Of a stretch of 64,000 nt of DNA, positions 41,769 through 49,784 are shown piece by piece. The notes below the pieces were generated by a model, which made no database searches, was not told the origin of the DNA, and was given only the letters and a program-made list of their open reading frames with translations. The translations under genes and the position numbers were made by a program. The DNA comes from Klenkia sesuvii (lineage in GTDB: Bacteria > Actinomycetota > Actinomycetes > Mycobacteriales > Geodermatophilaceae), in NCBI RefSeq assembly GCF_037083825.1, contig NZ_JBAPLU010000002.1:124001-188000 (forward strand). Reading direction: 5' to 3'. The stretch's first letter is position 1, and every line of letters starts with the position of its first letter.

Positions 41769-42422
41769 GTGCCCGACGTCGTCTTCCCGTGCCTCGACGA
41801 GGCCGGCGCGCTACCCTGGGTCCTGTCCCGCCTGCCCGAGGGCTACCGCGCCATCGTCGCCGACAACGGTTCGACCGACGGGTCGGCCCAGATCGCCACC
41901 GACCACGGCGCGACCGTCGTGCACGTCCCGCAGCGCGGCTTCGGCGCCGCCGCGCACGCCGGCCTGGAGGCCGCGACCGCCGACGTCGTCTGCTTCTGCG
42001 ACGCCGACGCCTCGATGGACCCCCAGCAGCTCCCCCGTGTGGCCGGCCCGGTCGAGGCGGGTGCGGCCGACCTGGTGCTGGGCCGTCGCCGGCCCACCGG
42101 CCGGGGTGCGTGGCCGCCGCACGCCCGGGTCGCCAACACCGCGCTGAGCGTGCTCATGCGCCGCCGCACCGGGCTGCGCCTGCACGACCTCGGCCCCATG
42201 CGCGCCGCGCGCCGGACCGACCTGCTGGACCTGGGCATCACCGACCGCCGGTTCGGCTACCCCCTCGAGATGGTCACGCGGGCCTCGGACGCCGGGTGGC
42301 GCATCCGCGAGCTGGACGTCGACTACCACCCCCGCGCCGACGGGACGAAGTCGAAGGTGACCGGCACCGTGCTCGGCACCGCCAAGACCGTGCGCGACAT
42401 GTCCCGGGTGCTGGCCCGATGA
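41769..42422 (+). CDS. Glycosyltransferase family 2, dolichol-phosphate-mannose-synthase-like
   Basis: 217 residues. The GT-A fold is seen in VVFPCLDEAGALPWVL, ADNGSTDGSA and VCFCDADASMDPQQLP, where DAD/DxS is the nucleotide-sugar metal site. RRFGYPLEMV and the C-terminal KVTGTVLGTAKTV follow. No membrane segment is present. It probably transfers a sugar from a nucleotide donor to polyprenyl phosphate or another acceptor. Its stop overlaps the next gene as ATGA. Confidence 0.83.
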   Translation: MPDVVFPCLDEAGALPWVLSRLPEGYRAIVADNGSTDGSAQIATDHGATVVHVPQRGFGAAAHAGLEAATADVVCFCDADASMDPQQLPRVAGPVEAGAADLVLGRRRPTGRGAWPPHARVANTALSVLMRRRTGLRLHDLGPMRAARRTDLLDLGITDRRFGYPLEMVTRASDAGWRIRELDVDYHPRADGTKSKVTGTVLGTAKTVRDMSRVLAR

Positions 42423-43105
42423 GCGGCGCAGCACCGGAACCCCTGCGGAGCAGTGAGACCCAGCTGCTGGTCATCACCAAGGCACCGGTGCCCGGGCGGA
42501 GCAAGACCCGGCTGACCCCGCCCTGCACCCCGCTGCAGGCCAGCCAGGTCGCCGAGGCCGCGGTCGGCGACACCCTGGACGTCGTGCGCGCCACCCCCGT
42601 GCAGCGGCGGGTCGTCGCGCTGGACGGCCCGCCCGGTGACCTCGACCTGCACGACCTCGTCGTCGTCCCGCAGGTCGAGGGGGACCTGGGCACCCGGCTG
42701 GCGGCCGCGTTCGCGGCCGCGATGGACGGCGACGGCGACCTGCCCACGCTGCTGGTCGGCATGGACACCCCCCAGATCAGCCCCGAGCTGCTCACCGACT
42801 GCCTCGCCCGGCTCGTGGCGGCCGGCCCCGGGACGGCGGCGCTCGGGGTGGCCCCGGACGGCGGCTGGTGGGCCCTCGGCGTCCACTCCCCAGAAGCAGC
42901 CGCCGTCCTGCCCGACGTCCCGATGTCGCGGGAGGACACCGCGGACAACACCCGCGCCGCCCTCGAGGCCGCCGGGTTGGCCGTGCTCGACCTGCCCGTG
43001 CTCACCGACGTCGACCACTGGCCCGAGGCGGTGGAGGTCGCCGCCCTGTGCCCGGAGACCAGCCGCATGCGGCGCACCGTCGAGGAGATCGCGGGCCTGC
43101 TGTGA
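42419..43105 (+). CDS. TIGR04282/DUF2064-family nucleotidyl/glycosyltransferase-like protein
   Basis: 228 residues. LLVITKAPVPGRSKTRLTPP is the hallmark N-terminus, followed by LLVGMDTPQISPELL and GVAPDGGWWALG. The family has a nucleotidyltransferase-like fold and is commonly found next to GT2 genes. Activity is not established for most members. ATG 42419 is coupled to the GT2 stop. A hairpin follows the gene before the molybdoenzyme fusion. Confidence 0.83.
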   Translation: MSGAAPEPLRSSETQLLVITKAPVPGRSKTRLTPPCTPLQASQVAEAAVGDTLDVVRATPVQRRVVALDGPPGDLDLHDLVVVPQVEGDLGTRLAAAFAAAMDGDGDLPTLLVGMDTPQISPELLTDCLARLVAAGPGTAALGVAPDGGWWALGVHSPEAAAVLPDVPMSREDTADNTRAALEAAGLAVLDLPVLTDVDHWPEAVEVAALCPETSRMRRTVEEIAGLL

Positions 43106-43144
43106 CCCGTCCGGACGGGCGTCGGGGTACGAACACCACTACGA

Positions 43145-43170
43145 CGGTCGCCCCGCCGGTGGGGCGACCG
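43145..43170 (+). terminator. Hairpin between the DUF2064 and molybdoenzyme genes
   Basis: A perfect 10-bp stem (43145-43154 with 43161-43170, CGGTCGCCCC) and a 6-nt loop, 40 nt after the preceding stop. It could terminate or reduce transcription into the next gene, whose GGAGGG ribosome-binding site follows at 43178-43183. Confidence 0.55.
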
Positions 43171-43190
43171 GACCGACGGAGGGAGACCCG

Positions 43191-44447
43191 GTGACCGCAC
43201 CGCTGGACCGGGTGCTCGGCGCGCGACTGCCCGACCCGCCCGACGCGCTGCGCCGCGGGCCCCTCGCCGACGGCGCCTTCACCAGCCCGCTGCACACCGA
43301 ACGCCGGGCGGCCCGGGTCGGCGTGTGGCTCGGTGCCGGTTTCGTGGTCTGCTTCCTCACCGGCCTGGTCAGCCACCTGATCCAGGAACCGCCGAGCTGG
43401 TTCGTCTGGCCCGCCGAACCCGTGTGGCTCTACCGGGTCACGCAGGGCACCCACGTGATGGTGGGGCTGGCCCTGATCCCGCTGCTGCTGGTGAAGCTGT
43501 GGACGGTCTACCCCCAGCTGTTCAGCTGGCCCCCGGCCGCCACGCCGGCCAAGGCGGTGGCCCGCGTGTCCATCCTGGTGCTGGTCGGCAGCGCCGTGTT
43601 CATGCTGGTCACCGGCCTGGTGAACATCAGCCAGTGGTACCCGTTCGGGTTCGGGTTCCGCACCGCCCACTTCTGGACCGGGTGGGTCGCCCTCGGGGCC
43701 GTGCTCACCCACGTGGGCGCCTACGCCCCGCACATCCGCCGGGGTCTCGCCCGTCGCGGCACCGCGGCCTCGGTCGCCGGTCTCCCGGCCGAGGAGGCGG
43801 AGCGGGCCCAGGACGAGACCGCCGCCGAGGAGGAGGGCGCGGTCAGCCGTCGCGCCTTCGTCGCCACGGCCGCCGTGGCCACCGGCGCCGTGGCGCTGAC
43901 CCAGTGGGGCCAGACGATCTCCCCGCTGGCGCAGGTGTCGGTGCTGGCCCCGCGCATCCCCGGGGTCGGCCCGCAGGGGCTGCCGGTCAACCAGACCGCC
44001 GTCGCCGCCGGGGTCACCGACTCCGCCCGGGACCCGGAGTACCGGTTGGTGGTGGAGGGGCCCACCCGGCTCGAGCTCACCCTGGCCGACCTGCAGGCCA
44101 TGCCCCAGCACACCGAGCGGCTCCCCATCACCTGCGTCGAGGGGTGGAGCGCCGGGGCCGACTGGACCGGCCCCCGGCTGCGGGACGTGCTGGCCGCCGC
44201 CGGGCACCCGCCGGGCACCGTCGTCCACGTCGAGTCCATCCAGACCGGTGGCTCCTACCGCGTCTCGACCGTGGGGCGCCCGCACGCCGACAGCGACAAG
44301 ACCCTCCTGGCCCTGCAGGTCAACGGCCAGGAGCTGGCCCTGGACCACGGCTACCCGGTGCGGCTGATCGCACCGAACCGTCCCGGGGCCATGCAGACCA
44401 AGTGGTTGGGCCGGATCGCCCCCGGTGCGGCCGGGGTGGGCTCGTGA
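43191..44447 (+). CDS. Fusion of cytochrome b-type membrane domain and sulfite-oxidase-like molybdopterin domain
   Basis: 418 residues. Residues 40-185 have four membrane helices with histidines suited to haem (His62, His88, His160, His174, His181). An SRRAFVATAAVATGAVAL stretch (219-236) looks like a buried Tat-type signal. The C-terminal part (about 275-418) is an SUOX/YedY-like molybdopterin-binding domain with Cys315 in LPITCVEGWSAGADWTG as molybdenum ligand, plus PNRPGAMQTKWLGRI. It suggests a membrane-bound redox enzyme whose cytochrome and molybdenum subunits are joined. GTG 43191 follows GGAGGG. Confidence 0.85.
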   Translation: MTAPLDRVLGARLPDPPDALRRGPLADGAFTSPLHTERRAARVGVWLGAGFVVCFLTGLVSHLIQEPPSWFVWPAEPVWLYRVTQGTHVMVGLALIPLLLVKLWTVYPQLFSWPPAATPAKAVARVSILVLVGSAVFMLVTGLVNISQWYPFGFGFRTAHFWTGWVALGAVLTHVGAYAPHIRRGLARRGTAASVAGLPAEEAERAQDETAAEEEGAVSRRAFVATAAVATGAVALTQWGQTISPLAQVSVLAPRIPGVGPQGLPVNQTAVAAGVTDSARDPEYRLVVEGPTRLELTLADLQAMPQHTERLPITCVEGWSAGADWTGPRLRDVLAAAGHPPGTVVHVESIQTGGSYRVSTVGRPHADSDKTLLALQVNGQELALDHGYPVRLIAPNRPGAMQTKWLGRIAPGAAGVGS

Positions 44448-44932
44448 GCGCCGTCCGCGCGGAGCCCGATCCCCGCTACCGCAGCGACCGGGCGCGACCG
44501 CTGCGGTCGGCGCTGACGCCGTGGTGGCGCTGGCTGTTCCTGGTACCCGGCCTGCTGGCTGTGGGCGTCGGCGGGTACGGGCTGTGGAGCTCGCTGAGCA
44601 CGTCGGCGCTGGGCAGCTGGGCCGTGTGGTTCATCAGCGGGGCCCTGCTGCACGACCTGGTCATCGCCCCGGTCTGGGTCGGCCTGGGGTGGCTGGCCAC
44701 CCGTGTGCTGCCCCGCCCCGCCCGCGCCCCCGTCGTGGTGGGGTTCGCCGTGAGCGGCTCGGTCGCCCTGGTGGCGCTGCCGTTCGTGCTCGGCTTCGGC
44801 GGGGACGTGGGTGACACGTCCTTCCTGCCCCGCGACTACGGGGTCACCCTGCTGGTGGTGGTCGGCGTCGTGCTGGCCGTCTCCGCCGGGTGGGCGGCGC
44901 TGCGGGTTCAGCGGGCGCGCGACTCCGCGTAG
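44444..44932 (+). CDS. Small polytopic membrane protein
   Basis: 162 residues with four membrane segments (WWRWLFLVPGLLAVGVGGYGLW, GSWAVWFISGALLHDLVIAPVWVGLGWLA, VVVGFAVSGSVALVALPFVLGFG and GVTLLVVVGVVLAVSAGWAAL). GTG 44444 overlaps the molybdoenzyme stop as GTGA. Tight coupling suggests it belongs to that redox complex. His in LLHDLVIAP is the only visible candidate cofactor ligand. Function unknown. Confidence 0.7.
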   Translation: MSAVRAEPDPRYRSDRARPLRSALTPWWRWLFLVPGLLAVGVGGYGLWSSLSTSALGSWAVWFISGALLHDLVIAPVWVGLGWLATRVLPRPARAPVVVGFAVSGSVALVALPFVLGFGGDVGDTSFLPRDYGVTLLVVVGVVLAVSAGWAALRVQRARDSA

Positions 44933-45366
44933 CGGGCGAACCGGCGCAGCGACAGGCGGACGCCGGCCACGAACGCCGGCTTGACCAGCGGCCAGCCCAG
45001 CCGTCCCAGCGCGCCGAGCGGCAGGTCGAGCGTCTCCACCCAGATGAACGTCGAGCCGCCGTCGCGCTGGCGCACCTGGAAGCTGCCGGTGCCGCGCACC
45101 ACCCGCCCGGTGTGCCGCACGTCGACCACCGACGGCGGGTCCCAGCCCGTGATGGTCATGCGGTCGAGTACGCCGAGCCGCCGTCCGCCGGGCAGCGGCA
45201 CCCCGGTGCGCGCCTCGATGCGGCCGCCCACGCCCTGCGCGTCGCCGTCCACCGTGCGGACGTCGGTCAGCAGCATCCACTCGCCCTGGGTGGGCCAGTC
45301 CACCAGCGCGGCGAACACCACCTCCGGCGGCGCGGCGACGTCCACGGTCTCCACCAGCTCAGGCAC
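44908..45366 (-). CDS. SRPBCC (polyketide cyclase/START-like) domain protein
   Basis: 152 residues with the helix-grip pattern: VETVDVAAPPEVVFAALVDWPTQGEWM, GVGGRIEARTG, the central VVDVRHTGRVVRGTGSFQVR, and the long C-terminal helix PLVKPAFVAGVRLSLRRFARYAE. The fold binds a hydrophobic ligand. Ligand unknown. It overlaps the convergent membrane protein by 25 nt and the DivIVA-like gene by 8 nt. Confidence 0.8.
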   Translation of the reverse strand: MPELVETVDVAAPPEVVFAALVDWPTQGEWMLLTDVRTVDGDAQGVGGRIEARTGVPLPGGRRLGVLDRMTITGWDPPSVVDVRHTGRVVRGTGSFQVRQRDGGSTFIWVETLDLPLGALGRLGWPLVKPAFVAGVRLSLRRFARYAESRAR

Positions 45367-45697
45367 GGGGCTGCTCCTCCTCGACGGGGGTGGGTGCTGC
45401 GGCGTCGAGGTCGGCCTGCAGGCGGGCGATCTCGACGTCGCGCTCGTCGATGGTCTGCGCCAGCTGCTCCAGCAGCCAGTCGACCTCGGTCATGCGGTAC
45501 CCGCGCACCGTCACCGAGATCTGCAGCGCGCGCACGTCGTCCCCGGTCACCGCCCGGTCGTCGGGCAGCTCGACCGGCGAGCGGTCCAGCTCGGCCGGCG
45601 GCTGCGTCTCGCCCCGCCCCAGCAGCAGCGCGGCGCCCAGGAACAGCAACCCGCCCACCAGGACCAGTCCGACGACGAAGACGACGAACGTCAGCAC
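45359..45697 (-). CDS. Small DivIVA-domain membrane protein
   Basis: 112 residues: one N-terminal membrane helix (VLTFVVFVVGLVLVGGLLFLGAALLLG), then a DivIVA-like region (VRGYRMTEVDWLLEQLAQTIDERDVEIARLQADL). It is equivalent in place and layout to M. tuberculosis Rv1209, next to tagA/LOG genes. Such proteins may mark the pole or septum. GTG 45697 fits; longer frames would precede the membrane helix with an unlikely Arg-rich head. Confidence 0.75.
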   Translation of the reverse strand: MLTFVVFVVGLVLVGGLLFLGAALLLGRGETQPPAELDRSPVELPDDRAVTGDDVRALQISVTVRGYRMTEVDWLLEQLAQTIDERDVEIARLQADLDAAAPTPVEEEQPRA

Positions 45698-45701
45698 CCG
45701 G

Positions 45702-46508
45702 TCACCCCTCGACCGGCGCCGGCCCGCCGGAGTCTTGCCCGGCGGCCTCCCGCGCCGCCTCGGCCGCACGGATGACCCGCACCGCCTCGGCGACGTCGTC
45801 GGTGACGGTGAGCAGGTCGAGGTCCTTGGGGGAGATCATGGCGTGGTCGGCCAGCGTGCCCCGGATCCAGTCCAGCAGCCCGGCCCAGTACGCCGTGCCG
45901 AACAGGATCACGGGGAACCGGGTGACCTTCGTGGTCTGCACCAGGGTGAGCGCCTCGAACAGCTCGTCGAGGGTGCCGAACCCGCCGGGCAGGATCACGA
46001 ACGCCTGCGCGTACTTCACGAACATCGTCTTGCGCACGAAGAAGTAGCGGAACGAGATGCCGACGTCGACCCACTCGTTGAGCTCCTGCTCGAACGGCAG
46101 CTCGATGCCCAGCCCCACCGACGTGCCGCCGGCCTCGCAGGCACCCTTGTTGGCCGCCTCCATGGCGCCCGGACCGCCCCCGGTGATGACGGCGTACCCG
46201 GCGTCGGCGAGGGCCGCGCCCAGCTGCACACCTGCGGCGTAGAACGGGTCGTCGGGCTTGGTGCGGGCGCTGCCGAACACGCTCACCGCCCGGGGCAGCT
46301 CGGCGAGCAGGCCGAAGCCCTCGACGAACTCGGCCTGGATCCGCAGCACGCGCCAAGGGTCGGCGTGCACCCAGTCCGAGGGGCCGCGGGAGTCCAGCAG
46401 CCGCTGGTCGGTCGTCGTCCCCTCGCGGCGGGGGTCGGGCTCCCCGCCGCGCAGCTGGACCGGGCCGCGGGTGCGCCGCGGCGCCCGCCGGGTGCCGTTG
46501 TCGCTCAT
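45702..46508 (-). CDS. LOG-family protein (TIGR00730), cytokinin riboside phosphoribohydrolase-like
   Basis: 268 residues. GGGPGAMEAANKGACEAGG (about 110-128) and PGGFGTLDELFEALTLVQ (174-191) are the nucleotide-binding motifs of the LOG family, formerly mis-called lysine decarboxylases. Members hydrolyse AMP or cytokinin nucleotides to free base. A polar 45-residue N-terminal extension is present. ATG 46508 overlaps the dapE stop as ATGA. The M. tuberculosis homolog Rv1205 is in the same neighbourhood. Confidence 0.85.
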   Translation of the reverse strand: MSDNGTRRAPRRTRGPVQLRGGEPDPRREGTTTDQRLLDSRGPSDWVHADPWRVLRIQAEFVEGFGLLAELPRAVSVFGSARTKPDDPFYAAGVQLGAALADAGYAVITGGGPGAMEAANKGACEAGGTSVGLGIELPFEQELNEWVDVGISFRYFFVRKTMFVKYAQAFVILPGGFGTLDELFEALTLVQTTKVTRFPVILFGTAYWAGLLDWIRGTLADHAMISPKDLDLLTVTDDVAEAVRVIRAAEAAREAAGQDSGGPAPVEG

Positions 46509-47635
46509 GCCGTCTCCCCCGTGCTCGTCGGTGCGGTCAGGTAGGCCACCAGGGCGTCCTCGGCGGGTTGCAGGCGGTCGACCCGGACGTGCTCGCCCCG
46601 CTGGTGGGCCTGGTTGGGGTCACCGGGACCGTAGTTGACCGCGGGGATCCCGAAGGCGGCGAACCGGGCCACGTCGGTCCAGCCGAGCTTGGCCCGGGCC
46701 GGCCGACCGACGGCGGCCACGAAGTCCGCCGCGGCGGGCTCGGCCAGCCCGGGCAGCGCGCCGCCGGACATGTCGGTGACCTCGAGATTCGCGCCGGCGG
46801 CCAGCGCGTCGGCGAACACCGCGCGCACGTGCGCCTCGGCGGCGTCCTCGTCGCGGTCGGGGGCGAACCGGAAGTTCACGGTCACCCGGCACTCGTCGGG
46901 GACGACGTTGCCGGCCACCCCGCCCTCGATGCGGACGGCGTTGAGGCCCTCGCGGAACTGCAGCCCGTCGATCTCGACCTCGCGCGCCTCGTACGCGTCG
47001 AGCACGGCCAGGATCGACGACGCCCCGTGGATCGCGTTGCGCCCCAGCCACGACCGCGCGCTGTGCGCCCGCTCCCCCGGCACGGTGAGGACGACGCGCA
47101 TCGTGCCCTGGCAGCCGCCCTCGACGTCGCCGTCGGTGGGCTCGAGCAGGATCGCGAGGTCGCCGTACAGCCAGCCCCGCAGCTCGCGCGCCACCTGGCC
47201 GAGGCCGTTCTTCACCGCCTCGACCTCCTCGTTGTCGTAGAAGACGAAGGTGAGGTCGCGGGCCGGGGCGGCGTCCGGCGTCCCGAGCAGACCGGCCACC
47301 CGCAGCATGAGTGCGTCCCCGGCCTTCATGTCGCTGGTGCCGCAGCCGTAGAGCCGCTCCTCGCCGTCCACGGTCTCCAGCCGGCTGGGCACGTTGTCGG
47401 CGATCGGCACGGTGTCCAGGTGTCCGGCCAGCACGACGCGGGTGTCCCGACCCAGGTCGGTGCGGGCCAGCACGTTGTTGCCGATCCGCACGACCTCGAG
47501 GCCGCCGAGGGCGCGCAGGGCCGCCTCGACGAGGTCGGCCAGGGGTTCCTCGGTGCCCGACACGGACGGGACGTCGACCAGGGCTCGGGTCAGGGTGAGG
47601 ACGTCGGCGGTCAGGTCGAGGGCCGGAGCTGTCAC
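46505..47635 (-). CDS. dapE: Succinyl-diaminopimelate desuccinylase
   Basis: 376 residues of the M20 family. LAGHLDTVPIADN has the first metal His/Asp, YGCGTSDMKAGDALML the bridging Asp, and FYDNEEVEAVKNGLG the catalytic Glu pair. GGVAGNVVPDECRVTVNFR belongs to the dimer domain and HQRGEHVRVDRL has the final His. It converts N-succinyl-LL-DAP to LL-DAP in lysine and peptidoglycan synthesis. GTG 47635 has TAGGCT 7 nt upstream and is divergent from dapD. Confidence 0.9.
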   Translation of the reverse strand: MTAPALDLTADVLTLTRALVDVPSVSGTEEPLADLVEAALRALGGLEVVRIGNNVLARTDLGRDTRVVLAGHLDTVPIADNVPSRLETVDGEERLYGCGTSDMKAGDALMLRVAGLLGTPDAAPARDLTFVFYDNEEVEAVKNGLGQVARELRGWLYGDLAILLEPTDGDVEGGCQGTMRVVLTVPGERAHSARSWLGRNAIHGASSILAVLDAYEAREVEIDGLQFREGLNAVRIEGGVAGNVVPDECRVTVNFRFAPDRDEDAAEAHVRAVFADALAAGANLEVTDMSGGALPGLAEPAAADFVAAVGRPARAKLGWTDVARFAAFGIPAVNYGPGDPNQAHQRGEHVRVDRLQPAEDALVAYLTAPTSTGETA

Positions 47636-47642
47636 GGGAGGG

Positions 47643-47661
47643 AGCCTACGGTCGGTAACCT
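47643..47661. promoter_or_regulatory. Divergent dapE/dapD -10 boxes
   Basis: Minus-strand TAGGCT (47648-47643) lies 7 nt before dapE GTG 47635. Plus-strand TAACCT (47656-47661) lies 8 nt before dapD GTG 47670. Seven bases separate the two. Both starts lack a Shine-Dalgarno. Confidence 0.55.
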
Positions 47662-47669
47662 CGCCGGTC

Positions 47670-48644
47670 GTGACTGATGCACTGACCGGCGCCACCGCCG
47701 TCGGCCTGGCCACCGTGACCACCGCCGGCGTCGTCCTCGACACCTGGTACCCGTCCCCGTCCCTCGGCGAGGTGGCCACCACCGGCACTGAACGGCTGGG
47801 CACGCTCGAGCTCGAGGGCGAGCTCGGTCCCGACTTCGGCTCGCTCGTGCGCGGCGACGACGCCCGCGGCGTCGAGGTCATCGGGGTGCGGACGACGATC
47901 GCCGACCTGTCCGCGGCCCCGGTGGACGCGCACGACGTCTACCTGCGGCTGCACCTGCTCTCCCACCGGCTGGTCCGCCCGCACGGGCTGAGCCTCGACG
48001 GCCAGTTCGGCCTGCTGACCAACGTCGCCTGGACCAGCGCCGGCCCGGTCGAGGCCGCCGACTGGACCCCGGTGCGCGCGGCGAAGGTGCGCGCCGCCCA
48101 CGGGCACGTCACCGTCACCCACGTCGACAAGTTCCCCCGCATGGTCGACTACGTGCTGCCCTCCGGCGTCCGCATCGGCGACGCCGACCGCGTGCGGCTG
48201 GGTGCCCACCTGGCCGAGGGCACGACGGTCATGCACGAGGGCTTCGTCAACTTCAACGCCGGGACGCTGGGCCCCTCGATGGTGGAGGGCCGCATCTCCG
48301 CCGGGGTGGTCGTCGGGGCCGACTCCGACATCGGCGGCGGCGCCTCGATCATGGGCACCCTCTCCGGCGGCGGCAAGCAGGTCGTCTCGATCGGCTCGGG
48401 CTGCCTGCTGGGTGCCAACGCCGGCATCGGCATCTCCCTCGGCGACAAGAGCGTCGTCGAGGCCGGCTGCTACGTCACCGCCGGGTCGCGGGTGACCCTG
48501 CCCGACGGCTCGGTGGTCAAGGCGCTCGAGCTCTCGGGCCGGCCGGGGCTGCTGTTCCGCCGCAACTCGGTGTCGGGCGCGTTGGAGGCCCTGCCGCGCG
48601 ACGGCGACTGGGGGGCCCTCAACGCCGCCCTGCACGCCAACTAG
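47670..48644 (+). CDS. dapD: Tetrahydrodipicolinate N-succinyltransferase, actinobacterial type
   Basis: 324 residues. The N-terminal domain has TAVGLATVTTAGVVLDTWYPSPSLG. The left-handed beta-helix has MHEGFVNFNAGTLGPSMVEGRISAGVVVGADSDIGGGASIMG, then GCLLGANAGIGISLGDKSVVEAGCYVTAGSRV. This matches the DapD subtype of M. tuberculosis (Rv1201c). It transfers succinyl from succinyl-CoA to tetrahydrodipicolinate. It is paired divergently with dapE, so both steps of the succinylase route are controlled from one short region. Confidence 0.92.
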   Translation: MTDALTGATAVGLATVTTAGVVLDTWYPSPSLGEVATTGTERLGTLELEGELGPDFGSLVRGDDARGVEVIGVRTTIADLSAAPVDAHDVYLRLHLLSHRLVRPHGLSLDGQFGLLTNVAWTSAGPVEAADWTPVRAAKVRAAHGHVTVTHVDKFPRMVDYVLPSGVRIGDADRVRLGAHLAEGTTVMHEGFVNFNAGTLGPSMVEGRISAGVVVGADSDIGGGASIMGTLSGGGKQVVSIGSGCLLGANAGIGISLGDKSVVEAGCYVTAGSRVTLPDGSVVKALELSGRPGLLFRRNSVSGALEALPRDGDWGALNAALHAN

Positions 48645-48648
48645 CGGC

Positions 48649-49749
48649 TCAGGTCAGCCCGGCGGGCTCGGCGGGCGGGGTGGTCAGGTGCTCCAGGAGG
48701 GCGACGACGAACTCCTGCGGGCGCTCGACGTGGGGTGAGTGCCCGACCGCCGGGAGCACCACCTCGCGGTAGGCACCGCCGCTGGCGGCGTACCGGTCGA
48801 GCACCGACCGGGTCTGCGTCACCATCGGCTGCGGCGGGAACGCCTGCGGGCCGGGCCACCCGGGCACCGCCCCGATCGAGCCGAGGAAGGCCAGGTCGAA
48901 GGCCGACGTGTCGCTCACGATCTGGTCGGCGTCCCCGCGGACCCACAGCACCGGCGGCTTCGCGGCCAGCTCGGCGATGCCCGAGACGTCGAGCACCGTC
49001 GGCGCCAACGTGTTGAGCACGCCCCGCCCGCCCGGCGCCGCACCGGGCCAGGCCTCGGTCGCGACGACGTCACCGGGGTAGTGGTCCTCCCCGGTGCGGG
49101 TGGTGAGCATCGAGGCCACGAACACGTCCTCCAGCCGCTCGTCGACCGGCAGGTTGTCCGGCGCGACGTAGAAGGCGCGGAAGATCGACCGGGGGCTGGT
49201 CGGTGCGTCGGCCGACGTGTCGCCGGCGGCCAGGGCCGCCACGAAGTCCGGGTTGGCCCCGCCCGCCCCGGCGCCGGTGCCGTCGGGGTGGACGCGCCGG
49301 CCGTCGGGCCCCGCCGTCCCGCCGAAGCCGTAGGGCGACACGGGCGCCACGAGGGTCACCGAGGCCACCCGCTCGGCGTGGTCGAGGAGGTACTGCAGGA
49401 CGACGCCACCGCCCAGGCTCCAGCCCACGAGGTGCACCCGCTCCAGCCCGAGCGCGGTCACCAGGGCCTGCAGGTCGTCGACCCAGTCGCGCACGCCGCG
49501 GGTGGCGTCGACCGGGGCGGGGTCGGTGCCGCCGAACCCGCGCAGGTCGACCGCCAGCGCCCGCCACGATGGGTCCAGGGCCAGCAGCGGCTGCTGCCAG
49601 AACAGCGCCGAGCTGACGTTGCCGTGCACGAACAGCACCGCGTCGCCACCGCCGCCCGGGTCGACGTCCTCGCGGTGCAGCACCTGCTGGGTCAGGCGGG
49701 TGGTCTCGACGCGGGTGGCCCGGACACCGGGCAGCAGGGGCTCGGTCAC
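48649..49749 (-). CDS. Alpha/beta hydrolase
   Basis: 366 residues. AVLFVHGNVSSALFW is the oxyanion region, VHLVGWSLGGGVVLQYLLDH holds the nucleophile Ser, PVLWVRGDADQIV the Asp, and GHSPHVERPQEF the His. A large cap of about 110 residues follows the nucleophile. Substrate unknown; lipid or haloalkane-type esters are typical for this shape. GTG 49749 has TACCGT 7 nt upstream. Confidence 0.82.
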   Translation of the reverse strand: MTEPLLPGVRATRVETTRLTQQVLHREDVDPGGGGDAVLFVHGNVSSALFWQQPLLALDPSWRALAVDLRGFGGTDPAPVDATRGVRDWVDDLQALVTALGLERVHLVGWSLGGGVVLQYLLDHAERVASVTLVAPVSPYGFGGTAGPDGRRVHPDGTGAGAGGANPDFVAALAAGDTSADAPTSPRSIFRAFYVAPDNLPVDERLEDVFVASMLTTRTGEDHYPGDVVATEAWPGAAPGGRGVLNTLAPTVLDVSGIAELAAKPPVLWVRGDADQIVSDTSAFDLAFLGSIGAVPGWPGPQAFPPQPMVTQTRSVLDRYAASGGAYREVVLPAVGHSPHVERPQEFVVALLEHLTTPPAEPAGLT

Positions 49750-49756
49750 GGGTCAC

Positions 49757-49777
49757 ACGGTAGTCAGCGCCTACCCT
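49757..49777. promoter_or_regulatory. Divergent -10 boxes for the hydrolase and the lysozyme-like gene
   Basis: Minus-strand TACCGT (49762-49757) is 7 nt before GTG 49749, and plus-strand TACCCT (49772-49777) is 7 nt before GTG 49785. The whole intergenic gap is 35 nt. Confidence 0.55.
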
Positions 49778-49784
49778 GGGAGCG

